Shown: positions 26,048 to 35,102 of the stretch, piece by piece
Numbering within the stretch: position 1 is the first letter of the stretch
How the letters are laid out: every line of letters begins with the position of its first letter
Notes under the pieces: model-generated
Databases searched by the model: none
The model's input: only the letters and a program-made list of their open reading frames with translations
Told to the model about the DNA's origin: nothing
Position numbers and translations under genes: made by a program
Source: an uncultured Ruminococcus sp.
Lineage (GTDB): Bacteria; Bacillota; Clostridia; Oscillospirales; CAG-272
NCBI GenBank assembly: GCA_905202255.1
Contig: CAJKRH010000003.1
Location: 1 to 64,000, forward strand
Direction: 5' to 3'
DNA length: 64,000 nucleotides

Positions 26048-26065
26048 GTTTTACTATGTTAAAAC
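26048..26065. promoter_or_regulatory. Candidate operator of the amino acid ABC operon
   Basis: Perfect inverted repeat GTTTTA-N6-TAAAAC just downstream of the -10 box, overlapping the expected transcription start. The binding regulator is unknown. Confidence 0.4.
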
Positions 26066-26074
26066 GATGATACG

Positions 26075-26103
26075 ATAATATCACAGCTTTCCCGATTTGT
26101 CAA
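26075..26103 (-). promoter_or_regulatory. Promoter of the amino acid ABC operon
   Basis: Minus strand TTGACA (26098-26103), 17-bp spacer, TATTAT (26075-26080). Confidence 0.7.
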
Positions 26104-26134
26104 GAGGTTTTATGAAAAAAATTTCATATTTTTT

Positions 26135-27739
26135 TCAGTCCGGAAAATCAAATACCACTTCCGTCGATGGCGGCAGGCGGTTGTAGGTTTTATACCAGTT
26201 CCAATGGTAAGGAACATTGTCATACGGCATGATGTATTTATATTCTCCGTTTTTGAGATATTCGAGATGCAGAGGTGCTGTCTCGTCGCCCTCCGCTTTC
26301 CACTGCTCTATGCGCGCCGCGTTCTCTCTGTGTATCGCATAATTTTCGCCGTAGCCGCAGGCAAAAGAAAGCATGCTGTCAAAGCAGAGCGCACAGAGCG
26401 CGGCAAGAAGAAATGCGCAGGATGCCGTTTTCTTCCTTGCAAGTGCGGTTATCACAGCCGCAAGCGCAAAAACGGATATTGCGGCAAGCACAAAGCGCCC
26501 GTATGAGAAAAGAAGCGCCGCCGCGACCGCCGTCGGCACCAATGAAATCTTTCTTTTGCAGATGCCATCGAGTATAATCGGAAAAAGAAGCACGACGGAG
26601 ACGAGGGTTGTCCTGCCGCCGTATTCCGGCGAAACAAGCATGCATGCCTGAAGCACTGCGGAAATCAGAACGAAGAAAGCTCCGTCGTCGCCCTCGCGGA
26701 AAAATGCGATTATCTTTTCCGCGGCGATTTCCGCGAGTGCCACGAGAGCAAAAGCCGCCCTTATTGCGCCCGAAGTCGTGCCGTCGCCGTTCATGACAAT
26801 GAGCGCGACGGACGCAGCGCAGAGTGCTATCGGAATCATGCGCCAAAATTCACGCTTCTCTTTTATTTTGGCAAGAGAATCACCGATATGGCAGGCAAAG
26901 AGAATGGCAAGCGCGGTTCCCATGCCTATCTTCCCCGACATGCTGTTTGCCACCGCGGGAATATTGTCGGCTATGCGCTCAGTAAGCGACTTCGCATAGA
27001 AATCGGGATAGTATGTCATGCGCACGGAGTTTCCCGGGGCAAGGAAAAGAAGCGCCGCTCCGAGCGCGACCGATACAGCCGCAAAATACATGGCGGCATC
27101 GGGCTTTTTCTTTGCTTTAATCCGCAGGATAAAAGCGTAAGCCACCACAGCTATCGCTCCCGCGGAGCACTGCTCCGTCGAAAACGCGCAGAAAAACGCA
27201 AGCACAGGCACGGCGGCACCGCATCTCCATTTTTCCTCGCCGCGCTTTACAAGATAGAAAAGCAAAAGCAGGAGCAGAATCGGATAAAGATAATTGAGTG
27301 CGCCTGTCGCCCAATAGATACTCTGCCGCGCGATGTCAAGCGAAATCGAGGCAAAAAGCAGGCACGAAACGACAAGCGCTATGCGAAATTCCTCCGTGTC
27401 GATTCCGTTTCTGTATGCCTTGGCTCCGATAAGTGCCGAAAGCAGAGTGACGGCGGCGATGCATAGCGTGCCGAAAATGCGCCATGCCACCATCTGACCG
27501 CCCGCGAGCAGCAACTCATCGAGCAGATGGACGAGCGCGCGCCCGTTGGTTTTCATATAATGAAAGATGTTTTCGTCTACAAAATGCGAAAATCCCTCGT
27601 AGAAAAACGAACCGTAGTAATAATCGTCGCCGTATGCCACGGTAAAACTCATCGTCACCGCGACAAAAGCGACAAACAGCGCAAAAACCGCTATATGATA
27701 ATTCCGCCTTGCAAAGCCGAAAATTTTCAAATCATTCAC
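26135..27739 (-). CDS. Polytopic membrane protein, DUF6056-like
   Basis: A 534-residue integral membrane protein with about 11-13 spans. Near the N-terminus is GDDYYYGSFF followed by NGRALVHLLDELLL, a pattern of DUF6056/GT-C-like proteins in which an acidic DD lies in the first extracellular loop and may bind a lipid-linked donor. Near the C-terminus is a soluble segment (HLEYLKNGEYKYIMPYDNVP). A role in glycosylating cell-surface polymers is plausible but not shown. Alone between the amino acid ABC operon and the GH78 gene, with a TTGACA-type promoter. Confidence 0.7.
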   Translation of the reverse strand: MNDLKIFGFARRNYHIAVFALFVAFVAVTMSFTVAYGDDYYYGSFFYEGFSHFVDENIFHYMKTNGRALVHLLDELLLAGGQMVAWRIFGTLCIAAVTLLSALIGAKAYRNGIDTEEFRIALVVSCLLFASISLDIARQSIYWATGALNYLYPILLLLLLFYLVKRGEEKWRCGAAVPVLAFFCAFSTEQCSAGAIAVVAYAFILRIKAKKKPDAAMYFAAVSVALGAALLFLAPGNSVRMTYYPDFYAKSLTERIADNIPAVANSMSGKIGMGTALAILFACHIGDSLAKIKEKREFWRMIPIALCAASVALIVMNGDGTTSGAIRAAFALVALAEIAAEKIIAFFREGDDGAFFVLISAVLQACMLVSPEYGGRTTLVSVVLLFPIILDGICKRKISLVPTAVAAALLFSYGRFVLAAISVFALAAVITALARKKTASCAFLLAALCALCFDSMLSFACGYGENYAIHRENAARIEQWKAEGDETAPLHLEYLKNGEYKYIMPYDNVPYHWNWYKTYNRLPPSTEVVFDFPD

Positions 27740-27751
27740 CCCTTTTTCTGT

Positions 27752-27780
27752 ATTTTACCAAAAATCTGCACGCTTGTCAA
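27752..27780 (-). promoter_or_regulatory. Promoter of the DUF6056-like gene
   Basis: Minus strand TTGACA (27775-27780), 17-bp spacer, TAAAAT (27752-27757). Confidence 0.65.
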
Positions 27781-27841
27781 ACGCCTGCTTGTATTTATCT
27801 TAAATAAAATTGTATTTTCATGTTTATTTTCGTTTTTATAA

Positions 27842-27870
27842 TTGATTTTATCCGCGATTTCTGTTAAACT
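27842..27870 (+). promoter_or_regulatory. Possible promoter of the GH78 gene
   Basis: TTGATT (27842-27847), 17-bp spacer, TAAACT (27865-27870). Both boxes deviate from consensus, so an activator may be needed. Confidence 0.45.
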
Positions 27871-27906
27871 GTAGCCATAGAAAACAAATCCGAAAGGAAA
27901 TTTTTT

Positions 27907-30546
27907 ATGAAAATCAAGGAAAATTCGTTAAGAGTCAATAATCAGCTCTCCCCTGTCATCGACAGTACGCCCTTTTTCTCATGGGAGCTTGATGGTAGCC
28001 CCGCCGAGCATCAGAAAAGCTACAAGGTCACGGTGACGCGCGAAAACGGAAGCGTTGTCTGGACATCTGGCACGGTAGAGAGCGAAAAGCGCTGTTATAT
28101 CCATATGGAGGAGAAAAACGAACCGCTTTCCCGCTATCTCTGCCATGTCGAGATAACGGATGAAAACGGAAACAAATCTTCTGCCTGCTCGTCCTTTCGT
28201 ACAGGAAAAATGGGCGGCGAATGGCAGGCAAAGTGGATAACGGGATATTTTCTTCGCAAGCGCGACGATGCGCTCGCAGCCCCTTATCTGCGAAAGGATT
28301 TTGCGCTCTCTGGAACGGTAAAGGACGCCATGCTCTATATCTGCGGACTCGGATATTTTGTCTGCACGATAAACGGCAAGCGCGTAAACGAGGAATTTCT
28401 CTCCACACCGTATACCGATTACAGCAAGCATATTTTCTATCGCGCCTTTGATATAAAAGATAAGCTTGCGGAGAAAAACGCAATAGGCGTTGTGCTCGGA
28501 AACGGGTTTTACAATTGCTTTACGGATGATCCGTGGCAATCCCGCTTCGCACCGTGGCGCGATGTTCCGAAAATGATATGCGAACTTCATATCGAATACG
28601 AAAACGGCGAAAAAGAAATAATCTCGAGCGACCCCTCATGGCAGAGCTCGCGCGGTCCCATCACATTCAACGGTATACGCCACGGCGAAGAATACAATGC
28701 CAACCTCGAGATGCCGGGCTGGGATACATACGGATATACATGCGGCGAAGGCTGGAAAAATGCGCGTATGGTTCGTCCCGCAGGCGGTGAGCTTTTGCTG
28801 ATGGAAATGGAACCGATAACAATCCGCATGCGCCGCCCTGCCGTGCGCATGAAAAATTACGACGGCAAAACGCTCTTTGATATCGGTCAGAATCAGGCGG
28901 GTGTATGCCTGCTCACATTGCGCGGCAAGAAGGGCGACAGGATAACGATAAAATACTGCGACCTTCTCGATAAGGACGGCAAGCTTACCCAGTGGCCGCT
29001 CAGCTGCTTCATAAAAAACTATACATTCCAGACCGAGGTTTATACAAAGAAAAGCGACGAACCCGAGGTATGGCATTCGGAATTTACATATCACGGCTTC
29101 CAGTATGCAGAGATAGACGGCGGAGACGAAAACAGACAGCTCTCCGATGTCGTGGCTCTTTCGCTTTCAAATAATCTGCGCGACAGAGGCGAATTTACCA
29201 CCTCGGACGAAACGATAAATAAGGTTCAGAAAATGTGCATAGAGTCTACGCGCTCATGTACCATGAATACGATAGCTTCCGATGCCGTCCGTGAAAAAAC
29301 ATCGTGGATAGGCGATGCGGGCTTCTCGAGCGAACAGATACTCATAAACTTCGCTTCCGAGCAGTTTATGAACAGATGGCTGCTTGACCTCCGTGATGCA
29401 CAGACGCCGGCAGGTGCCGTTCCCTGCGTTGTTCCCTCCACGGGATGGGGCTTCAACTCACTCAACGGCCCCGACTGGGCAAGCACCATAATCGATTCCA
29501 CGGCATTTCTCTACCGTGCCACGGGCGACCTTGCATACCTGAGAGAAAACTACGATATGCTCCGCCGTCACTGCTCACATATTTCGCAGATGGCTATAGA
29601 CGGCATAGCAAATTACGGACTGGGCGACTGGTGCGCTCCGTTTGAGGGTGAGGCGATAAGCGTGAATATGGGCTCATTCAAGTGTCCCGTCACCGTAACC
29701 GATACAGGCTACTATCATACCGCCGTGCGCACGCTCGCACGCTGGGCAAAGCTTCTCGGCAAAACAGAGGACGAAAAGAAATATACCGCCCTTGCCGACA
29801 GCATAAAGAAAGCATTCCGAAGCAAACTCTATGATGAAAGCACGCATACGGTAAAGGGCAATTGCCAGACGGCAACAGGCGTTATGATATATCACGGGCT
29901 TTGCGAAAAGGACGAATATGCACCGCTCATAGCACGCCTTAAGGAACAGATAGCCGAGCAGAACGGACATCTTGATTTCGGCGTACTCGGAAACAAAGCC
30001 GTTTTCAATGCGCTCGGTATGTGCGGCGAGGTACGCACCGCGCTCGACCTCATAAAGAATCCTACTTTCCCGAGCTATAAGCACTGGATAGATATGGGCG
30101 CAAATACGCTCTGGGAATGCTGGAACGGTCTCGGCTCGCGAAACCACCATATGTTCTCCGATGTTTCCGCTTTCTTCTATAAATATATCGGCGGTATCTC
30201 GGCAGATGATGACATGCCCGCATATGAGCATATCATTCTCCGCCCTGCTGCCGGTTGCGGCATAAAAAAGGTGCATTGCTCGGTTGAAACTCCGTACGGA
30301 AAGGCAGTAAGCGATTTTGAAAATGACGGAAAGACGCTCCGCCTCTCGCTGACTGTTCCCTCCGGCTCGCATGCGACACTCTTCCTGCCGATGTATCTCG
30401 ATGATGTTTTCGAGGGCGCTCCGCATACGCCATTTGCCGAAAAGCTCACGGCAAGCGGCAATGCTGTGAAATTTGCCCCAGGAGATATGTCGGATATAAA
30501 AGCCGAACTCCCATCCGGCGAATATACATTTACAGCAAAAATATAA
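27907..30546 (+). CDS. Alpha-L-rhamnosidase, glycoside hydrolase family 78
   Basis: An 879-residue enzyme without signal peptide. Beta-sandwich domains occupy residues 1-330 (WQAKWI, CGLGYFVCTINGKRV, LGNGFYNCFTDDPWQ). An (alpha/alpha)6 barrel spans about 420-770 with the catalytic region SDAVREKTSWIGDAG (about 458-472; Arg, Glu and Asp positions expected for GH78), GLGDWCAPFEG (about 575-585) and ANTLWECWNG. A C-terminal sandwich closes it. It inverts the anomeric centre to release L-rhamnose from pectic or glycoside substrates, here probably imported fragments. RBS GAAAGGAAA. Flanked by a palindromic terminator; a second GH78 begins at 63363. Confidence 0.92.
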   Translation: MKIKENSLRVNNQLSPVIDSTPFFSWELDGSPAEHQKSYKVTVTRENGSVVWTSGTVESEKRCYIHMEEKNEPLSRYLCHVEITDENGNKSSACSSFRTGKMGGEWQAKWITGYFLRKRDDALAAPYLRKDFALSGTVKDAMLYICGLGYFVCTINGKRVNEEFLSTPYTDYSKHIFYRAFDIKDKLAEKNAIGVVLGNGFYNCFTDDPWQSRFAPWRDVPKMICELHIEYENGEKEIISSDPSWQSSRGPITFNGIRHGEEYNANLEMPGWDTYGYTCGEGWKNARMVRPAGGELLLMEMEPITIRMRRPAVRMKNYDGKTLFDIGQNQAGVCLLTLRGKKGDRITIKYCDLLDKDGKLTQWPLSCFIKNYTFQTEVYTKKSDEPEVWHSEFTYHGFQYAEIDGGDENRQLSDVVALSLSNNLRDRGEFTTSDETINKVQKMCIESTRSCTMNTIASDAVREKTSWIGDAGFSSEQILINFASEQFMNRWLLDLRDAQTPAGAVPCVVPSTGWGFNSLNGPDWASTIIDSTAFLYRATGDLAYLRENYDMLRRHCSHISQMAIDGIANYGLGDWCAPFEGEAISVNMGSFKCPVTVTDTGYYHTAVRTLARWAKLLGKTEDEKKYTALADSIKKAFRSKLYDESTHTVKGNCQTATGVMIYHGLCEKDEYAPLIARLKEQIAEQNGHLDFGVLGNKAVFNALGMCGEVRTALDLIKNPTFPSYKHWIDMGANTLWECWNGLGSRNHHMFSDVSAFFYKYIGGISADDDMPAYEHIILRPAAGCGIKKVHCSVETPYGKAVSDFENDGKTLRLSLTVPSGSHATLFLPMYLDDVFEGAPHTPFAEKLTASGNAVKFAPGDMSDIKAELPSGEYTFTAKI

Positions 30547-30585
30547 CTAAAAAGGAATCCGCAGATGATGCGGATTCCTTTTTAG
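30547..30585. terminator. Bidirectional terminator after GH78
   Basis: Perfect 17-bp palindromic stem (CTAAAAAGGAATCCGCA and its complement, loop GATGA) with A/T runs built into both ends; between convergent genes. Confidence 0.9.
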
Positions 30586-30598
30586 TATTCAAAACATA

Positions 30599-31108
30599 TC
30601 AACTGAAAACCTCTTCATATGGGATATTTCCGTCATCGTCCTTGGCATACCAGTGATAATAGAAGTCGCGCGGTCTTATCCATTTTTTAAAATCAATGTA
30701 GTACTCGGTATCTACCGCTTCTTTCAGTTCATCAAGATTGTTGAAATACATATATTCGTCACTGTCCAAATCAATCACAAGATATTTTATATAAGTTGCA
30801 CCGACAAGTCCCAAATCTGATGTATCTTTGCCATTATCCCCGTCGCTTATCTGAATAAAGATATATTTATCGTTATAGGCAAAATAAGAAATTCTGTCTT
30901 TTGTCGGCTCATGAAGTTCCGCACTGCCGTCCTTTGCGCTTAACTGGTCTATGGAAACATAAAACGGACCACGATGAATATAATATCTGCCATCAGCAAT
31001 CTTAAAATTGTAATCGCTCAACCCCGGTCCCGGAATGCATGAAGTCAAGAGCGTAAAACATATTGCTGCCAGCAAAACAAAGCCTGTTATATTTTTTAGT
31101 TTTTTCAT
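30599..31108 (-). CDS. Small lipoprotein, paralog B of a tandem pair
   Basis: A 169-residue lipoprotein: MKKLKNITGFVLLAAICFTL leads to lipobox LLTSC. The mature part contains ISYFAYNDKYIFIQISDG, YIKYLVIDLDSDEYMYFNNLDELKEAV and IDFKKWIRPRDFYYHWY (cores YFAYNDKYIF and LDSDEYMYF). No known family. It is a clear duplicate of the protein encoded at 31116-31625, seven bases upstream, sharing signal peptide and C-terminal half. The ATG at 31108 is chosen because the signal peptide begins there, identical to the paralog. Confidence 0.75.
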   Translation of the reverse strand: MKKLKNITGFVLLAAICFTLLTSCIPGPGLSDYNFKIADGRYYIHRGPFYVSIDQLSAKDGSAELHEPTKDRISYFAYNDKYIFIQISDGDNGKDTSDLGLVGATYIKYLVIDLDSDEYMYFNNLDELKEAVDTEYYIDFKKWIRPRDFYYHWYAKDDDGNIPYEEVFS

Positions 31109-31115
31109 AATCATA

Positions 31116-31625
31116 TCAACTGAAAACCTCTTCATATGGAACTTTTCCGTTATCATACTTTACATACCATAAATCATAAAAATCACCCGGTCTTATCCAT
31201 TTTTTAAAATCAATGTAGTGCTCATTATCTACCGCTTCTTTCAGTTCATCAAGACTGTTGAAATACATATATTCATCGCTGTCCAAATCAACCACAAGAT
31301 ATTTTATATATGTTGCACCGACAAGCCCGGAATCAGAATCCATTTTTCCCTCACAATTACTGCCATCGCTTATCTGAAGAAAAATATATTTATCGTTATA
31401 AGCAAAATAAGAAATTCTGTCCTCGGTATCACTGTGATGAGCGGTACCATCTTTCATTTTCTTTTGTATGAATCGTATATCTCTTGCAACAAGAAGAATT
31501 TCATATCTTCCATCAACAATCTTGAAGCTATATTCGCTCAACCCGGGTCCCACACACGAAGCCAAAAGCGTAAAACATATTGCTGCCAACAAAACAAAGC
31601 CTGTTATATTTTTTAGTTTTTTCAT
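31116..31625 (-). CDS. Small lipoprotein, paralog A of a tandem pair
   Basis: A 169-residue lipoprotein with the same first 21 residues as its neighbour and lipobox LLASC. It diverges from the paralog mainly at residues 30-75 (YEILLVARDIRFIQKKMKDG) and is nearly identical over the last 90. Function unknown. AAGGAAA precedes the ATG. It lies 17 bases after a small membrane protein gene; the three appear to be one transcript from the promoter at 32189-32217. Confidence 0.75.
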   Translation of the reverse strand: MKKLKNITGFVLLAAICFTLLASCVGPGLSEYSFKIVDGRYEILLVARDIRFIQKKMKDGTAHHSDTEDRISYFAYNDKYIFLQISDGSNCEGKMDSDSGLVGATYIKYLVVDLDSDEYMYFNSLDELKEAVDNEHYIDFKKWIRPGDFYDLWYVKYDNGKVPYEEVFS

Positions 31626-31642
31626 ATATTTTCCTTTCCGTA

Positions 31643-32122
31643 TCATTCCGCAAGCAGTGGCTTCAGGTGTTGTCTTTCGCTCTTCTCTTTAGCTTTTGCA
31701 AGCAAAATATATCCTGTGGCAAAAGCCAGATTTATAAGCGAGCCATATATGGGATAAGTTTCAATTTCACTTTCCATAATTATAACAAAAGGAATAATAT
31801 ACATCGCATAAGAAATTACCGCATCAATAATTACGCCTACTGCAAAGGGTATATATGACTTTTTAAACACAAGGCAATATGATGCTATACGCCAGATAAT
31901 GCATATTATGGATAATGCCAAAAATAACGAATTTAATTTTACAGTAGTAATATCCCACTCAACAAATCCCTGAAAAAATGCCACATACAGTCTGTCGCCA
32001 AAAGGATGTCTGAAAAGCGCCACCCCGAATGCAACAAATAAGACTGACTTAATAGATGCCAAAAGGTAAATCGTAGATAGCATGATAAGAATTAAGTGTT
32101 TTAATTTTTTATTAGTCGACAT
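31643..32122 (-). CDS. Small four-span membrane protein
   Basis: A 159-residue protein with hydrophobic spans at about 9-34, 62-82, 90-115 and 123-143, a basic N-terminus and a hydrophilic tail ending HLKPLLAE. No family recognised. First gene of a putative operon with the two paralogous lipoproteins, so the three may form one envelope-associated unit; this is inferred only from spacing. Confidence 0.65.
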   Translation of the reverse strand: MSTNKKLKHLILIMLSTIYLLASIKSVLFVAFGVALFRHPFGDRLYVAFFQGFVEWDITTVKLNSLFLALSIICIIWRIASYCLVFKKSYIPFAVGVIIDAVISYAMYIIPFVIIMESEIETYPIYGSLINLAFATGYILLAKAKEKSERQHLKPLLAE

Positions 32123-32188
32123 ATTTTCATATTGTCACCTTATTATCTTTTCCGAGCATTATATTGTTTTTATGATATTGTTTGATTT

Positions 32189-32217
32189 ATTATACCATTA
32201 AATGGAAGCAAATGCAA
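32189..32217 (-). promoter_or_regulatory. Promoter of the membrane-protein/lipoprotein operon
   Basis: Minus strand TTGCAT (32212-32217), 17-bp spacer, TATAAT (32189-32194). The rest of 32123-32399 is AT-rich with no further gene seen. Confidence 0.6.
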
Positions 32218-32330
32218 GTCTATTTATTATTTTGCATCATTAAAAGTTAAAAAAACAGCGTGTAAATTGCCTTTAATTCACATCATAATATGCATTTCCC
32301 CATCATTCGTCAAAATTTGAGTGCAAGCTG

Positions 32331-32359
32331 TTGCAAAAAAGAATGGATAATGGTATAAT
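32331..32359 (+). promoter_or_regulatory. Promoter of the HD-domain gene
   Basis: TTGCAA (32331-32336), 17-bp spacer, TATAAT (32354-32359); AAAGGAG then precedes the ATG at 32400. Confidence 0.65.
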
Positions 32360-32399
32360 TGAAATATCGTAAGAATCGGCTTTTAAAGGAGTTTAATAT

Positions 32400-32885
32400 A
32401 TGAAAATTTCAGACGCAATCGAAAAGATGATTGTATTTTGCAACGGCAATCTGCACGATATCAATCATTTTCTCAAAGTATGGGCATTTACCAAGAATAT
32501 CGGTGAACTCGAGGGGCTTGATGCGCAAACGCAGGAGACGCTCGAGCTTACTGCGGTAGTGCATGATATTTCCTGTCCGCTCTGCCGCGAGAAATACGGC
32601 AATGTGGACGGAAGGAATCAGGAAAAAGAGAGTGCTCCGCTTGTTGAAGCATTTTTCGCGGGTGAGGACTGCAATGCCGATGTTGCACGCATCTCATGGC
32701 TTGTTTCCCATCATCATACCTACACGGATGTGGACGGCATCGACCATCGAATCCTGCTCGAAGCGGATTTCCTTGTCAATGCGGGTGAGAGCGGCTATTC
32801 AAGAGCGGCGATTGAAAGCGCAGAAAAGCAATTTTTCCGCACCGCCGCAGGGATTCGTCTTTTGAACAGTATATATTTATCATAA
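32400..32885 (+). CDS. HD-domain phosphohydrolase
   Basis: A 161-residue protein with metal ligands of the HD superfamily: HDINHFLKVWAF (first His), ELTAVVHDI (the HD doublet at about 58-59), WLVSHHHTY (further His pair at about 101-103) and EADFLVN (Asp). Such proteins hydrolyse nucleotides or other phosphoesters; substrate unknown. Probably followed by the GNAT gene 38 bases later in the same transcript. Confidence 0.8.
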   Translation: MKISDAIEKMIVFCNGNLHDINHFLKVWAFTKNIGELEGLDAQTQETLELTAVVHDISCPLCREKYGNVDGRNQEKESAPLVEAFFAGEDCNADVARISWLVSHHHTYTDVDGIDHRILLEADFLVNAGESGYSRAAIESAEKQFFRTAAGIRLLNSIYLS

Positions 32886-32923
32886 CAAGATATTGACAAA
32901 CGAAATTTGCGGAGGGAATCCAT

Positions 32924-33355
32924 ATGATACGACTTGAAGATATCAATCCCGATAATTGGAGATTAAGTCTGCATGTCAGTGATGAGCAGAAAACATTTGT
33001 AGCAAATTCGACCGTTATGCTGGCAAGAGCCTATGCATACAGAGAAAGCAGAAGTCGCGCTTTCGTTATATACGATGATGAAACACCCGTCGGAATGGCT
33101 CTGTATTATGATATGGAAGATGCATATAATTTCAGCCAGTTTTTCATTGATGAAAGATATCAGGGCAGAGGGCTTGGATATAAAGCGGCTGAAATGATTA
33201 TTCATGAAATGGAGAAAGACGGAGTTTATAACAAAGTGGTACTCTGCTATGTCGACGGAGACGAAGCGGCAAAGCGGCTGTATCTTAAGCTCGGCTTTCA
33301 TCACACGGGAGAAGCCGAAGAGGACGAAATCGTGATGGAAAAGATTCTTCGGTGA
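32924..33355 (+). CDS. GNAT acetyltransferase, spermidine acetyltransferase-like
   Basis: A 143-residue GNAT enzyme. The opening INPDNWRLSLHVSDEQKTFVANS (core LHVSDEQ) and QFFIDERYQGRGLGYKAAEMI resemble BltD/PaiA-type polyamine acetyltransferases; RYQGRGLG is the acetyl-CoA pyrophosphate loop, and AAKRLYLKLGFHHTGE the C-terminal motif. It may acetylate spermidine or another amine; the substrate is inferred from family. RBS GGAGGG. A terminator follows. Confidence 0.82.
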   Translation: MIRLEDINPDNWRLSLHVSDEQKTFVANSTVMLARAYAYRESRSRAFVIYDDETPVGMALYYDMEDAYNFSQFFIDERYQGRGLGYKAAEMIIHEMEKDGVYNKVVLCYVDGDEAAKRLYLKLGFHHTGEAEEDEIVMEKILR

Positions 33356-33382
33356 TTTGTAATATCGACAATATCCTAAAAT

Positions 33383-33420
33383 AAACAGCCCATTGATTTC
33401 AAAAAATCAAGGGGCTGTTT
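33383..33420. terminator. Terminator hairpin
   Basis: AAACAGCCC.ATTGATTT pairs with AAATCAAGGGGCTGTTT with a single mismatch, followed by ATTCTATTTA. The stem resembles the hairpin at 44629-44663. Confidence 0.8.
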
Positions 33421-33449
33421 ATTCTATTTAAGCCACAGTTAAGCGAAAG

Positions 33450-35102
33450 TTAAATTCCGGTATCGCGCGTTCCGATTTCCACGGTTCTCCCTCCGAGATT
33501 TTCGTAAATGCGGTGCGAAATCGAAAGCACGGTGCGCCCCACGGAAGCGCGGCGCAGTGCTTCAAGCACGCGCGCTTCCGTCTCGGCATCGAGATTTGCC
33601 GTTATCTCGTCCAGCAGGAGCACCGCAGGATTTGCCGCGGCGGCACGCGCGATTGAAAGAAGTTGCCATTCACCCTGCGAAAACATTCCGTCTGTACATA
33701 CGGTGGCATATCCCTCGGGAAGCGCACGGATTGTCTCATCGAGTCCCGCAAGCCTTGCGGCATCCCGCGCCATCTCTTCCGTAATGCCCGCGTCGCCCAG
33801 CGTTATCTGGTCGAGCACCGTACCAGGCACACGGGAAAAATGCTGCTCCACACAGCCGATGCAGGCGCGGCGCTCCCCATCCGTGATATCCGAAACATCC
33901 ACCCCACCGATTGTGATTCTTCCCTTTTCAGGCTTATAAAGCCCGAGCAGGAGGCGAAAAACAGTGCTCTTGCCTGCGCCCGTCCTGCCGACGAGCGTGA
34001 CCTGTTCGCCCTCCTTTACAGTCATGGAAAAGTCCTGAAGTACAGGCTTTTCCCCATATCCGAATGTCACATCCGAGAGCACGACATCTCCGCGCGCGGC
34101 GCTGTCCCGTTCTCTCGGCAGAGTGCGTTCATCCTGCGCGAGAAAAGCGTCGATGCGCTTTACTCCCGCCATCGCGGACTGAATGGTCTGTATCTCCATG
34201 CCGAGGCTTTCGATGGGCGAGAAAATTCGGGATATGTAATTTATCACGGCGACCGATGTGCCGACCGACATGCCGAAAAGCGTAAGAACTTCCGCTTTGC
34301 CCGATGACGAAAGAAGCATTACGATGCCGACAACTGCGGCGTTCAGAATGAGAACGACAGGCGAATAAATCGCATCATAGAAATTCGTTTTTTCCACGGC
34401 GGCATAGCTTTCGCCTATGCGGCGGTCGTATTTCTTCTCCATATAACTTTCCAACCCGAGAACACGGATTGTGCGTATATTATGCAGTGTTTCCGGCACC
34501 TGCCCCGATACGGAAGCCACCGCGCGGCGGTTTTCAAGCTGTGCGGCAAGCATTTTCTTCTGTATATGACGAGTGAAAACAGCGAAAAGCGGAAGAACCA
34601 GCAGCAGAATCAGCGCAAGTCCGGTATTCTTCACCACAATGACCACCAGAATCGAAACGATACGGCAGGCATCGGCAATCATGCTGATTATGCCGCAGGT
34701 AAACAGCGCCTCCACGGTATCGACATCTCCGGAAAAGCGCGCGGCAACCTCACCCGGATTCTGCGCCACAAGCGTGCTTGCAGGAAGTCGCGTAAGCTTC
34801 TGCGACATTTCCGAGCGCAGAGCATGCGTCATTTTCTGCCCGAAAAGCACGAGCAGTGTTTCCTGCGCCGATGAGAGCACTCCCTCAAGCGCAAGGCTCC
34901 CGAAGTAAAGGAGCACCGCCGCAAACGAAAGCGGTATACCGCCTGTCAGGTCGTCTATCACGCGGGCAAGAAGAAGCGGCGGTATGAGTGATGCACCGAC
35001 CGATGCCGCCACGCACAGAACCGTACCCAAGGTAAGAAAAAGATGCGTAAGCGCCGCTTCGCGCACTGCGGCAAATACTCCGATTTTATTTTTATTCTTC
35101 AT
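33450..35102 (-). CDS. ABC exporter half-transporter (subunit with catalytic Walker B)
   Basis: A 550-residue permease-ATPase with six spans (about 20-310). Its ATPase has Walker A GRTGAGKST and Walker B LLLDEITANLD with the catalytic Glu, but the signature is degenerate (MFSQGEWQ instead of LSGGQ). This complements the partner at 35092-36837, whose signature is intact and Walker B Glu is Asp, so the pair should be a heterodimeric exporter with one active and one degenerate ATP site, as in BmrCD. Its start overlaps the partner gene by 11 bases, with GGAGG eight bases before the ATG. Export of drugs or peptides under MarR control is inferred. Confidence 0.9.
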   Translation of the reverse strand: MKNKNKIGVFAAVREAALTHLFLTLGTVLCVAASVGASLIPPLLLARVIDDLTGGIPLSFAAVLLYFGSLALEGVLSSAQETLLVLFGQKMTHALRSEMSQKLTRLPASTLVAQNPGEVAARFSGDVDTVEALFTCGIISMIADACRIVSILVVIVVKNTGLALILLLVLPLFAVFTRHIQKKMLAAQLENRRAVASVSGQVPETLHNIRTIRVLGLESYMEKKYDRRIGESYAAVEKTNFYDAIYSPVVLILNAAVVGIVMLLSSSGKAEVLTLFGMSVGTSVAVINYISRIFSPIESLGMEIQTIQSAMAGVKRIDAFLAQDERTLPRERDSAARGDVVLSDVTFGYGEKPVLQDFSMTVKEGEQVTLVGRTGAGKSTVFRLLLGLYKPEKGRITIGGVDVSDITDGERRACIGCVEQHFSRVPGTVLDQITLGDAGITEEMARDAARLAGLDETIRALPEGYATVCTDGMFSQGEWQLLSIARAAAANPAVLLLDEITANLDAETEARVLEALRRASVGRTVLSISHRIYENLGGRTVEIGTRDTGI

